Positions 37,263 through 50,240 of a DNA stretch of 64,000 nucleotides are shown here, in pieces. Source of the DNA: Eupeodes corollae (Eukaryota > Arthropoda > Insecta > Diptera > Syrphidae); assembly GCF_945859685.1 (NCBI RefSeq), contig NC_079147.1:261320572-261384571 (forward strand), read 5' to 3'. The first letter of the stretch is position 1. Each line of letters starts with the position of its first letter. The notes under the pieces are model-generated. The model was not told the DNA's origin and did no database searches. It saw only the letters and a program-made list of their open reading frames with translations. A program made the position numbers and the translations under genes.

Positions 37263-39000
37263 ATATGATTTCTTAGTTTCGACTTATTGTATTTAAAACT
37301 CGAGATTTTGATCAAACATGAGGCAAGGATATTAAAGAAGTCGAAAAAAGTGGGTCCTCCGCTTCCTTCCGTCTGTGCGTCTATCTGTCCTTGCCTCTAC
37401 AGGCCAAATAATTGGGTCAATTGAGTTTAAACTTGAAAATTAAGGTTTTAAGCAGATTCGCGTTAAGATTTTTTTTCATTTTTATAATACTAAAAGTAAC
37501 AGTAGTCCCCACACAAGAGTTTTGGTCAAAAATCATCTCAAAAACGAACCGATAGATTTTTATTAAATTTTCTCTTATTTTTAACTTCCCATCTGAAGTA
37601 ATGGGTCCGATTTTTCAAATTGAAAATTTTTGACATTTCTCGACGTTTCAAGGTCCCTAGAGTCGAAATAAAAGATTTTTAGAAAGATGTCTGTGCATGC
37701 GTGTGTACGTACGTTCGTACGTCCGTACGTTCGCGACGTTTTTTCGTCGTCCATAGCTCAAGAACCAGAAGAGATATCGATTTCAAATAAATTTTGTTAT
37801 ACAGATAATAAAGCAGAAAGATGCAGAAAGGGCTCTCAAGAAAATTGCGTGGATGGTTTCTTTACCATAGCAGTTTGAAAAAAGGTGAACATTTTGGTTA
37901 ACCCTAAATATCTTACGAACCAAAAGCGCTAGAGGCTTGAATTAAATTTTATATAACAAACTGTAACCAGATATCAAAGAAGTATATTTTTTGAAAAAAA
38001 TCCATTTAACGGTTTTTTTTTATAAAAAAAAAAACAAACTGAAAAAAAAATTTGTCACCTCCAAAATTTAACGACTAAAATATGATTTCATCTCTAAAAA
38101 CAATTTTGTGTAACGAAGAATAATGTTTTTGACATCTGATAAAGTTTTGAGAAAAATCCAACCGACAGTTTTTTTTATAAAAAAATAAAAATCTAAAAAC
38201 AAATATATAAAAGTTAGTAAAAATTGAATATCGATTCAAATACCTTTTCAAAAACTTGAAATTTAGTCTTCAAACTTATTTTATCTTATGAGAAATATTA
38301 TTTTCAACATTAGGATAACTTTTGAGAAAAATCGAATTGACTGTTTTTGTACAAAAAATTAAAAACCTAAAAAAAAATTTAACAAAAGTTGGTAAAAATT
38401 GATTTTCGACTTTTCAAAAATTTTAAATATTGGCTTTAACCTAATTTTATTTTATATGAAATATTGTTTTCAATATTCGGTAAAATTTTGAACAAAATCG
38501 AATTGACAATTTTCTTACAAAAAATAAAACTCTAAAACAAAACAATACTAAAACTTGGTAAAAATTTACTTTCGACTCAAATAGCTTTTCAAAAATTCAA
38601 AATATTGCCTACAAAATTATTTTATTTCACAGATAATATTGTTTGCGACATTCTGTAGTTTCTTTTTTCATTAAAATACAACAGTCCGTTATTTCATAAA
38701 AAAAATACAATCTACAAGAAATTGTACGAAAGTTTGGTAAAAATTGATGTTCATTTCTTGATATCTCTCAAATTAATTTCATTCGTCTAATTTGTACAAA
38801 TTTAAGAAATGCTACTAAAATTGGTTTGTTTTCGATTAAAAATCTATTTAACAAAACTAGATTTTCAAACTAAACTATTTCTTTATATGAAAAATGTTGA
38901 TTAAACATTTTATTTCTTAAAATTCAAATAAAAACAATAAGATGAAAAGAAATATGTGACAAAAATATTTTTATAAGAAATAGAGTTATTGTCACTCTAA
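37263..39000. repeat. AT-rich block with degenerate tandem units of about 155-180 bp
   Basis: A recurring segment (GAGAAAAATCGAATTGACAG-like, then a T run, then TTGGTAAAAATTGA) recurs near 37993, 38149, 38324, 38491 and 38671. Another diverged copy is near 40248, on the far side of the RT fragment at 39060-40020. A GTACGT-rich stretch lies at about 37704-37735. No coding potential was seen; the family is not recognised. Confidence 0.65.
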
Positions 39001-39059
39001 GAAAAATTTTACATTTATTAATTAAAATGGGTGGGGTGACCATTAAAGGAAAATTTAAA

Positions 39060-40020
39060 AAACAAAGTTAAAATATCATACATTTATGTAATGCATACAG
39101 AAATTAACAATACATATGTCTCACTGAAAGAATTTTCGAATCTCTAAAAAGTGGAAAACTAGGGTACAGGCGAGGCTTACCACATATTTTCTTCAAAACA
39201 CTTTTTTGCAAAACTAATAAAGGTTGTATTTTGTTATTATATGAACCTCCCCAACAAGAAATTCCATATTCTAGTTTCGAATGAAAAATGCCATAATAAA
39301 TTTTAAGTAGCAGTTTGGAAGAGCAAACTTTACACAAAAAGAAGAAGTTTCTAAGAGTGCACCGAAAATGTTGTCTAAGATTCTCTGTGTGGCTATAAAA
39401 ACTCATTCTAGAATCAATTATTAATCCCAAATACTTGAATTCATTAACTATTTCTAATTTGAAGCATTTATCACTACAGCTCATGGAATCCGTAAATGTT
39501 GTGGAAGTAACCATAGGATTACAGGTGCAGTTAAAAAGCTTGAATTTTGGACACTCAGTAGCGTGGAAAAAGAGATCAGCATTAACAATCTTTCTGCCAG
39601 ACAAACTGAAAAACATTATCTTGGTTTTAGAACTTATTATCAATTTGTGCTCTGCAAACCAGATTCTTAACAAGCTGAGATCCCAATTTATATCCGATAT
39701 AAGATTCAGACAACTATCTGTCCCATACGAAAAACTAACATCATCTGCAAAGGCTGTAAGAGAACCCTTAAAAGGCAAACTGAATAAAGAATTAATGTAT
39801 ACCAAAAAAAGTATTGGTCCTAAAACTGAACCTTGTGGAACTCCCAAATCGAATGTCTTTATATCACTCCTAACACTATCAAATTTCACTCTTTGGGCTC
39901 TTAAATTTAAATAAGATCTTAGCCAATCATTAATGAATCCTCGAAACCCAGCACTTTCAAGTTTGCTAACCAAAATTTCGTGAATCACCATGTCAAAGGC
40001 TTTTAATATGTGACAAACTT
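39060..40020 (-). mobile_element. 5'-truncated non-LTR retrotransposon (CR1/Daphne-like RT)
   Basis: The frame 39991-39104 (295 codons) is uninterrupted. It begins inside the reverse transcriptase: KAFDMVIHE just upstream corresponds to the AFD block. It continues GVPQGSVLGPILFLVYIN, AFADDVSFSYG (catalytic ADD), KYLGLIIDSRMSF, and the thumb/C-terminal HSKLEYGISCWGG. The endonuclease and RT fingers are missing, as expected of incomplete reverse transcription. The 3' end is near 39060. The intact frame argues for a relatively young insertion. The clade is my best guess from motif style. Confidence 0.75.
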
Positions 40021-42640
40021 TTAAGCAAGAGAAATCGACAGACGTTATAGGAAGTTATCAGTGTAGGTCGCATCCCAACCTCTTTTTTTTTAATGTTTAA
40101 AAAGAAAATTCAGAAATCATATGACTTTCAAAAAATCATATGACTTAGAAAAACTTAAAATACAAATATTTGTCACTGCGACAAATATCTTGCGAAAAAA
40201 AAATGTTGTATGCATCGAAATATAAAGTTTTTGACATCTGTCAAAACTTCTAGAAAAATCGAAGAAACCGATTTTTACAAAAAATACAAACTTACAAGAA
40301 TTGATTTGCGACTTGAATGTCTGAACAGACCTAAATATATTGACTTAAAGTTAATTGTGTTTTTATTATTTGTAAAAATTTTAGTATTTGTATAAAAATT
40401 AAACCCACAAAAAATGTAAGACTTTAAGTTATCATTGAGGAACGCATTTCCTCTTTTCCTCCTCTTTTCTTAATAATGTTATGTATATATAAAACTATAT
40501 TCACATCCACCTTTATTTTAAGCAGACAACTGCGATGTTTCAATATTTCAACCCTTTGGCTATCTATACATACCTGCCTGTACATATTTCAATTTCAAAG
40601 TATTTAACACCTCTTATTCGCTTGATTGAATCTGTTCTTACTTTATCATAATTGGAATTAAAATCACAACGACACGACACGACACGACGACGACGGCGAA
40701 GAGGTAAAAATTTCTATTAAAACCATAATAGAATATAACCGAAACCCTTCCTTCCCTTAGTCCTTAGTATCTTCCTGTTCCTTTACATATTTTAAATAAT
40801 TCCGCTAATTATTATACTACCTATACATAAGGAACAATCCAAACGCCCTTGTTTAACATAAAATGAATCCTTTATAGAAAAGGTACTGATTTCTATCAGC
40901 AAAGGTTCCCCTTTTGTACTCCTACTCACATCACCTATACCCATCACCCCCTCTTAACATTTTTTTTTGTTTAAAAGGACTTCAAACTCAAAACTGACGC
41001 ACAAGGCCAAATGTAAATTAGATGAACTTGTGAAATAAATTGATTTAAAACTTCTCAATCCTGCATCCACGTTTTTGGAAAAAGAACCATTCCCACCTCG
41101 AAGACTCGTAAATTGATATGAAAATGCGAGTAACTTTTACTATGACGCTTTTTCTCAAATTTGACGCGGCGCGGCGTGGTGCGGTAGGGTGCGGTGGGTG
41201 TGTACGATTTGGGTGGGGTGCGGAAGTTAACACGCGCGCACTCACACTACCCCTAGAAAATACAAAAAAAAAACAAAATACAACAGAATCAGAGAATATG
41301 CCGGGTGTGTTTTCGTTGATTACGTTTTACGCGCTTTTTCACTCTTCTCCTTCACATTGAACTTCAAATTAAAATACATATAGAATTGCGAGCACTTATT
41401 TTCATTTTTACGAGCATCTACTCACACTTGTACGTATTTTCGTTTTGTTGTTATCGTTGTGTGCTTGATTTAAGTTTTTCTTTTTTTTATTTTCAAACAC
41501 TTCCTCATCATCATCTTCGTCATTTCCAAATGGTTGTTGTTGGGTTTTGCTGTTTTGCCTATTGATTCTATCCTATCGTTTTATTTGCTAAAATAATTAT
41601 ACTTTTTGTTTATCACTTTGTTCTAATCAGCTTTTGAGCTTTAGCAATGGCATTGAAAATATAAACAAATTGACTCAGGAAGAGGGTGAAAAATGGTTAA
41701 GCAAAAAAAAAATATAGAATCGAAAACAGAAAACCGAAAATAGAAAATAGAAAAAAAAAACAGACGACCCTGAAACCGCAAATTATGGAATAGTTTACGC
41801 ACATTTTTTGTTATTAAATATTTTCTTATCGCACACACGCTTAGGTACATTAATTTGTTGAAATGTGTTTGTTTTTGGAATATTTACTTAATTTGTTTAA
41901 ATAATATTATTAGCATATTATGTAGTATAGGCTTATGGCTCAATATTCAAATTAGCGAAAGTAAAATTGGTTGGAATTGGTCCGAAAATATATGGAAAGA
42001 AAAACGTTACAAACATCCCTTAACAAGAAAACATAGTCCACACTTATAATTAAGTAATTTCAATATTTTGAACAAAACGTTGACATGACAACATGTATTT
42101 AGAAAAATAAATGTCAACAATTTTGGAGAGAGCCCATGTCAACAATGTGTCAAACTTAATTTCTAAAAATCTGAAGAATGTGTAAAACTAATTTTACACA
42201 AGTTTTTTCATCAACAATTTGTAGAGAATGAAGGTTCTGTCAAAATTCGAAGACAGTCGCGTTTATAGACAATTTGTCAACAGTGTGGAAAAATTAAATT
42301 AAATAGGGAATGTCAAAATATGATTGATGATATAGGAAATGTCAAAAATTTTGAAAAAATATCGTGTTGACAATCTAAATGTTGATTGATTGATATGTTT
42401 ACAACCACATTCAGGAAATTGACGTCAATTCTTTCACTACAAATGAAAAGTGTTCCAGAAATGAAGAATCATATTGCCTGTCATTTGTGGATTAAACTGT
42501 TGGCAATACTGTATAAAATATGTGACAGATGACAATTTCAAATTAGTTCAGTTGAATAAAAAAAATTAAAACTTTGACATCCATACTTCTAAAAATACGA
42601 ATGATAATTCTTAAACTGTTTTATTAAAAGCGGGTCGATT
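40021..42640. other. Intergenic DNA, no gene seen
   Basis: Bases 40021-40440 resemble the AT-rich tandem block to the left. The rest is unrecognised. A CGACA/CGACGA microsatellite lies at 40670-40700 and a G-rich strand at 41160-41225. A dense run of TGTCAA/TTGACA words lies at 42060-42560. Confidence 0.5.
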
Positions 42641-42895
42641 TAAGATTTGAATAAAACTGGTTGTATATTTTGAGCTATTAAAAAGGTTTTATCCTTACTT
42701 GAGAGCATTCTCAAGGAAATTATGTAAGTTTGGCATATAACACCGTCTAAGTGTCATTCTAAAGGTAAAGTTTTCGCCGACTTTGACGCATAAATCATGG
42801 TAAATTTGAACAAAGGTATCGATTATGTTGTTTTTGAAAGCCGCGGTGGTTTGTGGCTTACTCGCATAGTCCTGCGATTTATGAAACCACACCAT
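42640..42895 (-). pseudogene. Mariner transposase C-terminal fragment
   Basis: On the - strand the frame reads AFKNNIIDTFVQIYHDLCVK, then ENFTFRMTLRRC...HNFLE. This resembles the end of rosa-type transposases (..IDHDLC.KV.ENF..R....R..HLHDII). No catalytic residues are present. It ends where the CR1-like fragment begins. Confidence 0.45.
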
Positions 42896-42899
42896 CTTC

Positions 42900-44330
42900 T
42901 GTCATATCTGAAAACTTCTCATGCCAAAAAACGCCAGTTGAAGTTAAAACACCTACGAGAACCGTTTGGCAATATGAGAAATCCAACTGGGGCAGTCTCA
43001 ATAAATTTTTCAGGAACTTTAACTGGTCACTATGCTTCCTCGATAGTGACATGGACTCGAGTGCAGATATGATTACAAACTTGATTCTTTGTGGAATGAG
43101 AAATGTTATCCCCAATAGGGTAAAATCTATCAAACCCAAAGAAAACTCATGGTTTGATTCGAGCTGTAAAGAGGTTATTAGAACCAAAAATGTAAGTGTC
43201 CGGTTTATTCCAGAAAACCGGAATAAGTTCAAACAAGCTACATAGAAAGACCTGTAACGGACATATACGGCGCATTACATTTTTGCATGATCAGAAATTA
43301 CGGCAGAAAATACTGTAATATCCCAATGGTAGTAAAAATGTCTGAAAAACTCAATGTGAAAATTTGCGCAACACTACATCTTCGTCGGTTCCTACGCTCG
43401 TTTCCATTTACACTCCCTACGTAAGCTCGAGTGAGAAAGCCAATTTGCTTGCAGCACAGTTTGCTGTTAATTAGATGCTGCCAATGAGTGATATGACTCC
43501 GCCTGTACTTGAAAGCGATACAGATTATATAGAACGAATCTTCTTTCGCGCTCAATCAGTTACTAAAGTACTTAAAAATCTTAACATTTACAAATTCGTT
43601 GGCCCGGATAGTATCCCCGCTATTGTTCTGAAGAGGTGTTTTTCAACGCTGCAAAACCACTGTGTAAGCTGTTTCATCTGTCCAATTCTACAGGTCTCTT
43701 TCCGAGTGGATGGAAAACTACATTTTTCCAGTCTGTTCCTAAAAAAGGCGAATCCTCTTCACCATCTAACTATCGCCCAATTACACTTGCGTCCCTTCTT
43801 TCCAAGGTCATAGAAACGCTGATCAATTTTTTAGCTTAAGAAATATCTTGAAGAACGGATGCTTCTAAATAACCGGCAGTATGGCTTTCGTAGCAATAGG
43901 TCCACTGGTGATCTCATGGTTCATCTCACCCAACAGTGCAACAAATTTTAACATTGTTTTAGAGAAAGTAATATTATTGCACTTGATATTTTAAAAGCAT
44001 TTGATAGAGTTTGGCACGAAGGTCTCTTATCGAAAATGCGTGCATTTGGTATTGATGAATCCCTTCTTCGTTGGGTTAGAAATTACCTTTCAGACCGTTC
44101 AATTCAAGTAGACTTGGACGGGTTCAAATCTGAAAACCACAAAATAAACGCTGGTGTGCCCAAGGGCTCCGTTTTGTCTCCGACACTTTTCCTTATTTAT
44201 ATAAATGATCAACTGTCTGAAACTTCTTACTTAATTATTTCGCTGATGACATTACTCTCAGCTTTTCATATTCGTTCTTAGATTCTCATTCTTGTTCTTC
44301 GGATGTGGCAGGGTATGATAAGCTCAAAGT
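42900..44330 (+). mobile_element. CR1/Jockey-like non-LTR retrotransposon, copy A (decayed)
   Basis: In order: the end of the endonuclease and linker (VWQYEKSNWGSLN, LCFLDSDMDSSADM, NRVKSIKPKENSWFDSSC), RT fingers (KNLNIYKFVGPDSIPAIVLK, SGWKTTFFQSVPKKGES), and RT palm (LDILKAFDRVWHEGLLSK, GVPKGSVLSPTLFLIYIND), stopping around the ADD motif. It is broken by several frameshifts and truncated at both ends. Its sister is copy B at 59040-61700 in the opposite orientation; shared text such as KSENHKINA and ADMI shows the same family. Confidence 0.82.
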
Positions 44331-44469
44331 GCACCAATATATCTTTTCTTATCCTATCCTCTCTTCCTAATTGTTCGCACAGTGATTAATCATGATAAGG
44401 GTATTCATCGATATAAAACAAAAATCTTGGCGGCCAATTCACGTCATCTAGGCGCGAGATTACTATGCT
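44331..44469. other. Short unassigned junction sequence
   Basis: Links the CR1-like copy to the next RTE-like copy. Nothing is recognised. Confidence 0.4.
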
Positions 44470-45800
44470 ATGAAACCGCTTTGGCAGTATTTCGGTTGTG
44501 TCTTGAGCTGTGTGGCACGTATCCCAATCCTATCCCACTCAATTTATTTCTTAGTCCAAAGAAACAGCCTTTAGCAAAAGGTATTCTGCGTTTGAGCTCA
44601 GCGCTGGTGTTGTTTTCTGCGTTTACAGCGGAGCCTAGGTAGACGAAGTCCTTGACTATCTTAAAGTTACGTCTGTCGGTGGTGAAGTTTTGACCAAGAC
44701 GTCGGTGTTGTATGTCCTTTCTTGACGACAGCATGTACTTTGTTTTGCCCTCGTTAACCGTTAAACCTATTTTTGCGGCTTCTGCCTCAGACTTCACAAA
44801 AGCTCCATTGACATCACGCTCAGTTCTTCCGATTATGTCAATGTCATCAGGATATGCTAGTTATTGGACAGATTTTTGAAAGATAGTGCTTCTAGTGTTG
44901 ACGTGTAAGCTCTGCACTATTCTTTTAAGCACGATGTTAAAAAAAATCCTGTCTAAAACCTTTTTTGACATCGAAAGGTTCTGTTAAGTTTTTTCCAAGC
45001 CTTTAGGGAGCAGCGTGAATTCTCCATGGTCATCCTGCACAAACGCACGAGCTTGGCAAGGATACCAAAACTAGACATGGCTCTATACAGCTCGTCCCTG
45101 AAGATGATGTCATATGCAGCCTTGAAATCAACGACAGATGGTGGGTGTCGATTTGGTGTTCTTGGGTTCTTTCCAGGATCTGCCGTAATGTGAATATTTG
45201 ATCAACTGTGGACTTCCCTGGTCTAAAACCACACTATAAGGACCTATCAGGTTATTGACGATGGGCCTTAGACGTTTACATATTACGGCAGAGAAGATTT
45301 TATAGGCGATATTAAGAAGACTGATTCCTCTATAGTTGGTGCAGTTTAGAGGGTCTCCTTTTTTCAGGGTCGGGCAAACAATACTGAGGTTTTATTCATC
45401 GGGCATGCTTTCTTCCGATCATATCTTACAGATAAGTTGGTGCATGCTCCTAACCAACTTATCTCCAGCTGCTTTAAAGAGCTCGGCGTTCAAGCCATCC
45501 GCTCCAGCAGCTTTATTAGACTTCAGCTTAGATATGGCAATCTTTACTTCATCTAAGTCGGGAGGACGGGATTGTTGGCTTTCGTCGTCTATGTTGAATG
45601 GATCATCCTGCTTGACAGCGGAATTCAGTTCGTCGTCGCCGTTATACAGTCTGCAGTCCTTTCATATCCTCAGCATTGACTGCGGTTCCACTATGATGTT
45701 TCCACGTTCGTCTTTGCAGCCTTCGGTTCTAGGTTTATGTACCTGTAAATTTCGTTTCACCTGTTCATAAAACTTTCGAACTTCATTCCTGCTTTTAAAC
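44470..45800 (-). mobile_element. RTE-like retrotransposon fragment (copy 2)
   Basis: On the - strand it carries RT and connecting sequence: NEGKTKYMLSSRKDIQHRRL, DFVYLGSAVNAENNTSAEL and KRRIPFAKGCFFGLRNKLS, preceded by the RT palm and fingers (about 44850-45450, parallel to copy 4) and the linker before RT (to about 45800). The endonuclease and the C-terminal domain are missing. Frames are broken. Sequence differs from copies 1 and 4, so it is a related subfamily. Confidence 0.75.
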
Positions 45801-46340
45801 CTAACGAAGCAAAATCTGACATGCTGTGGTCTATGATAAGACAAGTTCTTGCGAGCAACACGGAATTGAAAGTATCGGGTTCAGCTGTACTCTTTGACGA
45901 ACAGCGGTGATATTTTTGGCAGATCTTTCGTTATGTTGACGAAAGTATGATGGCTAATTGTTTTCTGAGCCGGTTGTTCCGAACTTTTCAAACCAAAAAT
46001 TGAATATCGATTTGGAAAGACGACCATAAAAAGCACAAAACGTTGCTAATGGATAACAATATTTTAGATAATCCAGTATTAACATTCGTGATGTTGCCGT
46101 ACTTCAAATTATGGCTTGCCTTTAGTGACTTATTAAAAGAGGGTATTGTGACAGAAGTTAAGAGAAACAATATGGCTGCTACGAGCTGACTGAATTAAGC
46201 CGTCCCTATTTGAAAACCCTTATACCAACATTGAAAAGAAAGAGAGATGGGTCTATTAATGGTGCGTATGTTCCCTCAGAAGAAAATCCACAGGAGTGAA
46301 AACGAAATATTTCATTTGAAAATCGGTTCCTTATGTCACA
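45801..46340. other. Unrecognised stretch between two RTE-like fragments
   Basis: No frame over 60 codons shows a family resemblance. It is probably decayed mobile DNA. Confidence 0.4.
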
Positions 46341-47190
46341 ATTACTTACTTTACTTACTTCGGTTGGTGCTACAACGCATTGTGCTCCTGAGGTTCAAGT
46401 AATAACTTTCGCCAGCTTACTCGATCTCTAGCTTGCTGCCTCCAGTTTCAAATAACAGGTTGACGTGCAACGGCCTTAACTTGATCACTCCACCGGGGAT
46501 GAGGCCTACCTCTGCTTCTTTTTCCCTCAGGCTTGCCGTTGAATACCTTACGTGCTGGAGGTTCGATGTTCAATCGCTCAACATACCCTAAGCATCTTAA
46601 GCGCTGAACACGCAGATTTTTGACCAGTGGCAAGTCGCTGTACAGCTCGCATAACCCTTGATTATATCTTCTCCGCCAGATGTTACTTTGCCTATCGACA
46701 CAAACCGGACCATAGATCGTACACAGAACCTTCCTCCCGAAGATACTTAGATATCATTTATCCGCCCGGGAGAGGGTCCATGCGGTTTCGTACAGTGTCT
46801 CTTTGGTACTTCTCCTCAACTACTTAGGCCAAAGAAACAGCGACTAGCAAGGGTAATTCTACGTTGGATCTTCGCGCTGATGTCATTTCCAGTAATAACG
46901 GCAGTGCCCAGATAAACAAATCCGTGTACCACATCGAAGTTATACCTATCAATTGTCACGTTTTGACCAAGTCTACGGTGTGAATCAAATCTATTTAACC
47001 GCAGTAAATGCTTCGTTTTCTCCTCGTTAATGTCAAGATCCAATTTCTTCACATCAGACTGGATATTAAGTTGGTGTTGCGCATTACTCTTTCAAAAACA
47101 ATAATGAAGCAGCTACATGACAGCACATTGCCTTGTCGAAGTCCTCTGGTGGTTCCGAAGCTTTCGGTTGAGTCTCTTCCAAATAGCATT
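46341..47190 (-). mobile_element. RTE-like retrotransposon, 3' part (copy 3, distant subfamily)
   Basis: On the - strand: NEEKTKHLLRLN, HRRLGQNVTIDRYNFDVVHG, FVYLGTAVITGNDISAKI and RRITLASRCFFGLSS, then the C-terminal RLRCLGYVERLNIEPPARKV and GRPHPRWSDQV. The left edge (46345-46360) shows TTACTTAC repeats, that is a GTAA-type 3' tail typical of RTE elements. 5'-truncated. Confidence 0.72.
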
Positions 47191-48505
47191 TACGTTAAAA
47201 TATTAAATATAAATGATTACCCTGACAGAAATTTAGGAACTTTTGGTTAACCCGTACCGTAAGGATTTGATTTCTTCTGGAATAATATTTTTTATCAGAA
47301 AAAACAATCGCTTTTTCCGTTTATTGCTCAATTTTAACTAATCTAGAACTGTCAACTGTCAAAATTAAGAACGAAACACAAATCTTGAGGTAATTGTGGG
47401 ACAACCCTTACCTAAAAAGTAAGTTCTTTGTCCTATCCCTTTCGGTAAAATTTTTAATACGAGGTAATTTTGTCAGTCTGTTTTGTCTCAACAAAACGCA
47501 CCTTCGCCATGTTGTTTCCGTTTTCCAACTTTAATAACGAAACTTTTTCCTGGAAAAGATTTGAAGAGATCCAATTTTAGTTGTTATTAAAAAAACTTTA
47601 ATTAGATAAGAATTTTTTTGTTTGTTTTATTCTTTTTTTTAATAATAAATGAGTGATAGCCAAAGTTATTTATTATTTAGTTGTTTTGAATGTTTCAGTT
47701 AAGGTAAACATTATGTGGAGATATGTATGAACGTCATATTATATTTTGGGAAATTTCACATCAGAATATTAAGATAAGAAACATTAAAAAAAAAAAACTT
47801 AACTTTGACTTGGCCTTGACTTGTTTTAATTGTATTATTCATGTTTTATTAATAAGTTTTATGTTGATGAAATTTAATTTTCAAATTGCATCAGTTGCAT
47901 AAAAATAACATGAATGTTCTTTTGTCACTCATAAGTCATAAGAAACAACAAAAATATGTATATAAAAAACAAAACGATAAGAAAAATTTGTTTTAAAGTT
48001 ATTATTAATCATCCGTCTTTTTTGGGAGATGTACGAAATCTCAAAAACCAACTATACCTTCAATATTCTATTAAAATATTGATGTTGTTAATTTATTTTT
48101 TAAAATTCATATTTACCCTTATAAAAACATTTCGAGACACCTTAACTTGATCAAATTTAAATCACAGCGATTATGTTGAAGGAGTCGTGCTCTAGGTTTT
48201 GGGCAGAAGATTTCTGACATGGAGGTCTCTTTTTGGAGGTCTCGCTACTAGAGATTTCGAATGCGAGATACTGGATTTGGGGATTTAATCTTGGGAACTA
48301 CATTTTAAGAAAACAAAAAAAACGCCTTTTTTTCTCGTTTCTATTCTATTCTTTATTTTATTTCTTCAAGGCATCGAAGGCATCTTTCAAAATAGAAGGT
48401 ACACAGCATTTGTCCAACTATTATTGCAAAAATAGTTCATTTTATCGATTGAACGAACGTCATTTCTTCCAAGGCCATGCACATACTGATTTCGAATTCC
48501 TAAAG
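47191..48505. other. AT-rich intergenic DNA, no gene seen
   Basis: Contains A/T runs and a few TGTCAA words near 47345. Short frames show nothing recognisable. Confidence 0.5.
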
Positions 48506-49378
48506 GGTTTTCCAATAGGGACGTTTTGATTTTGATAGCTCGTGGCAGCCATATTCTTTCTATTGATATCTGTCAAAATATTTTATTTATCAGTCATTAA
48601 AAACAAATCATCATGATAAGTTACAGCGTCAAACAACATGTACAAATGCTAAAACATTGTTATCAAAATGGGTGTACTCTTGTAGTAGCGATGGGTGCAT
48701 TGCGCCATTTTTATTGGGTACATTACGTAGTCGTCTTTAGAAGTCGATTATTCAACATTTGGTGCCCAAGTTCTAGTCAAAAGGTTCAGTGAATAATTAG
48801 CCAAGACCCATACCCATAAACGAAGCGCAATATCTGCATCGCCGTTGTTTCTTGAGATGTGCTGCAGAATTCAAGGCAGTCAATTTTGAGTCAAGAACTT
48901 GGAAACTGATCTAGCAGCTGAAACCAAACGACCACACGCAGCATCGTGTGTTCACTTCTTGAATTATAGGGCAGCTGAAAGAAGATCTCAATTACGGTCG
49001 AAAAAGCATCTTTAGCGGTGATGCCTATTTTTTGGATGTGTTGGTAAGTGAATAAGCAACATTTCTGGATTTGTTATAACACCCATCTGCGCGAGATTCA
49101 CCAACTGCCAATGCATCGAAATAAATTTACTGTTTGGTGTGGATTTTTGGTTGGAGGCGTCATCGGTCCATGCTTCTTCGAAAGTGATGCTGATCGATAA
49201 TCACCAATTTCTTGTGAGCTGAATTGGATGATATAAACATTGAAGACAAGACGTGCGTATGTTTTTCAACGTTGCACAACAGCGGTTTCATAGCCTGGTT
49301 TTCTCGCGTAGAGGCAACATGTATTGATTACCAAGATCGTGTGATTTTACTTTTTTCTGGTATGGCTTAAGTCGCAGA
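48506..49378 (+). mobile_element. Decayed rosa-type mariner (copy B)
   Basis: A terminal-repeat-like GGTTTTCCAATAGGGACGTT at about 48506 is followed by a leader and a start near 48613 (MISYSVKQHVQMLKHCYQNG). Blocks are recoverable only by changing frame: the HTH region, QLKPNDHTQHRVF, IFSGDAYF (first Asp region), PMHRNKFTVWCGFLVGGVIG and PRSCDF. Many stops and indels make it dead. It ends abruptly at 49380 against another element. It is a different subfamily from the copy at 33424. Confidence 0.75.
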
Positions 49379-49379
49379 T

Positions 49380-50240
49380 GAACCATTTAAATCTCCTGGA
49401 CCTGGCTGGGATGATATCAGCCGAACAACAAAAAGCATCAGACATTACTACACCAATCTTTGAGGCAATTTTTATCAGCTGTCTATATATGGCCCATATT
49501 CCCTCGGCATTGAGAGAAGTTAAAGTTGTACAAGATTTCTGTCTACGTCTCAACATGCCTACTGTTAAGGTAAATCGGTTACGGCGTTACACACCTTAGT
49601 ATGCACCATCGAATACTCACTCCATCATAGAAATTCACTATCGTTGATTTCCTTGACATTGAAGGTACTTTTTAAAAACGTGAACACATCTGCACTAACA
49701 TCTCCAAACTTAGAGAGTTCACTTGGGGAGTTAATCAATAATGCAACTTTTCTGGCAGACGATTTGTTAGTTGGCGACACCACAAGGTGGTGTTCTATCC
49801 CCTCTTCTCTGGAACGAATTCCTAACTAGTCTGGATGCGGAGAGTTGCCTATGCGGATGACGTTGCTACAGCGGTTTCAGGAACGCATCTTCAAGTCACG
49901 CCGCTATCAAATTTTTGGACTCTGTCTCTACAAACTCCATAGCAATCCATAACTGTCGATTATCTCTAAGGGAGGTGATACAAGAGTTTAATATTCACCT
50001 TTGCTGGGAACCGGGCCATAGAGACATTCCAGGTAACTGTAAGGCAGATGAACTCACCAAGAACGGTACAGTACAACCCATTCTACCAAATTTGGCAAAT
50101 GCTGGAATACCAATCGCTACTTCCAAACTATTGCCAATTTATCTTAGGAGGAAGCCTCAATATTCATGTGGTATCATAATGGGTCATTAAACTAGCCTAA
50201 GTGTGTCCTATTCCATCAAGGACAGCCACTTTAACCAAAA
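49380..50240 (+). mobile_element. Non-LTR ORF2 fragment with RNase H remnant
   Basis: Scraps of RT fingers (TPIFEAIFISCLYMAHIPSA then LREVKVV) and palm (ISLTLKVLFKNVNT, like DIEGAFNNV) are followed by an RNase H C-terminal piece (HNCRLSLREVIQEFNIHLCW, then EPGHRDIPGNCKADEL). An RNase H after RT points to the I, Loa or Outcast-type clades. It is heavily deleted and frameshifted. Confidence 0.65.

Noticed and set aside
37704..38700. CRISPR-like repeat array
   Set aside because: Units are degenerate, long and AT-rich with no uniform spacers, and the host is a eukaryote.
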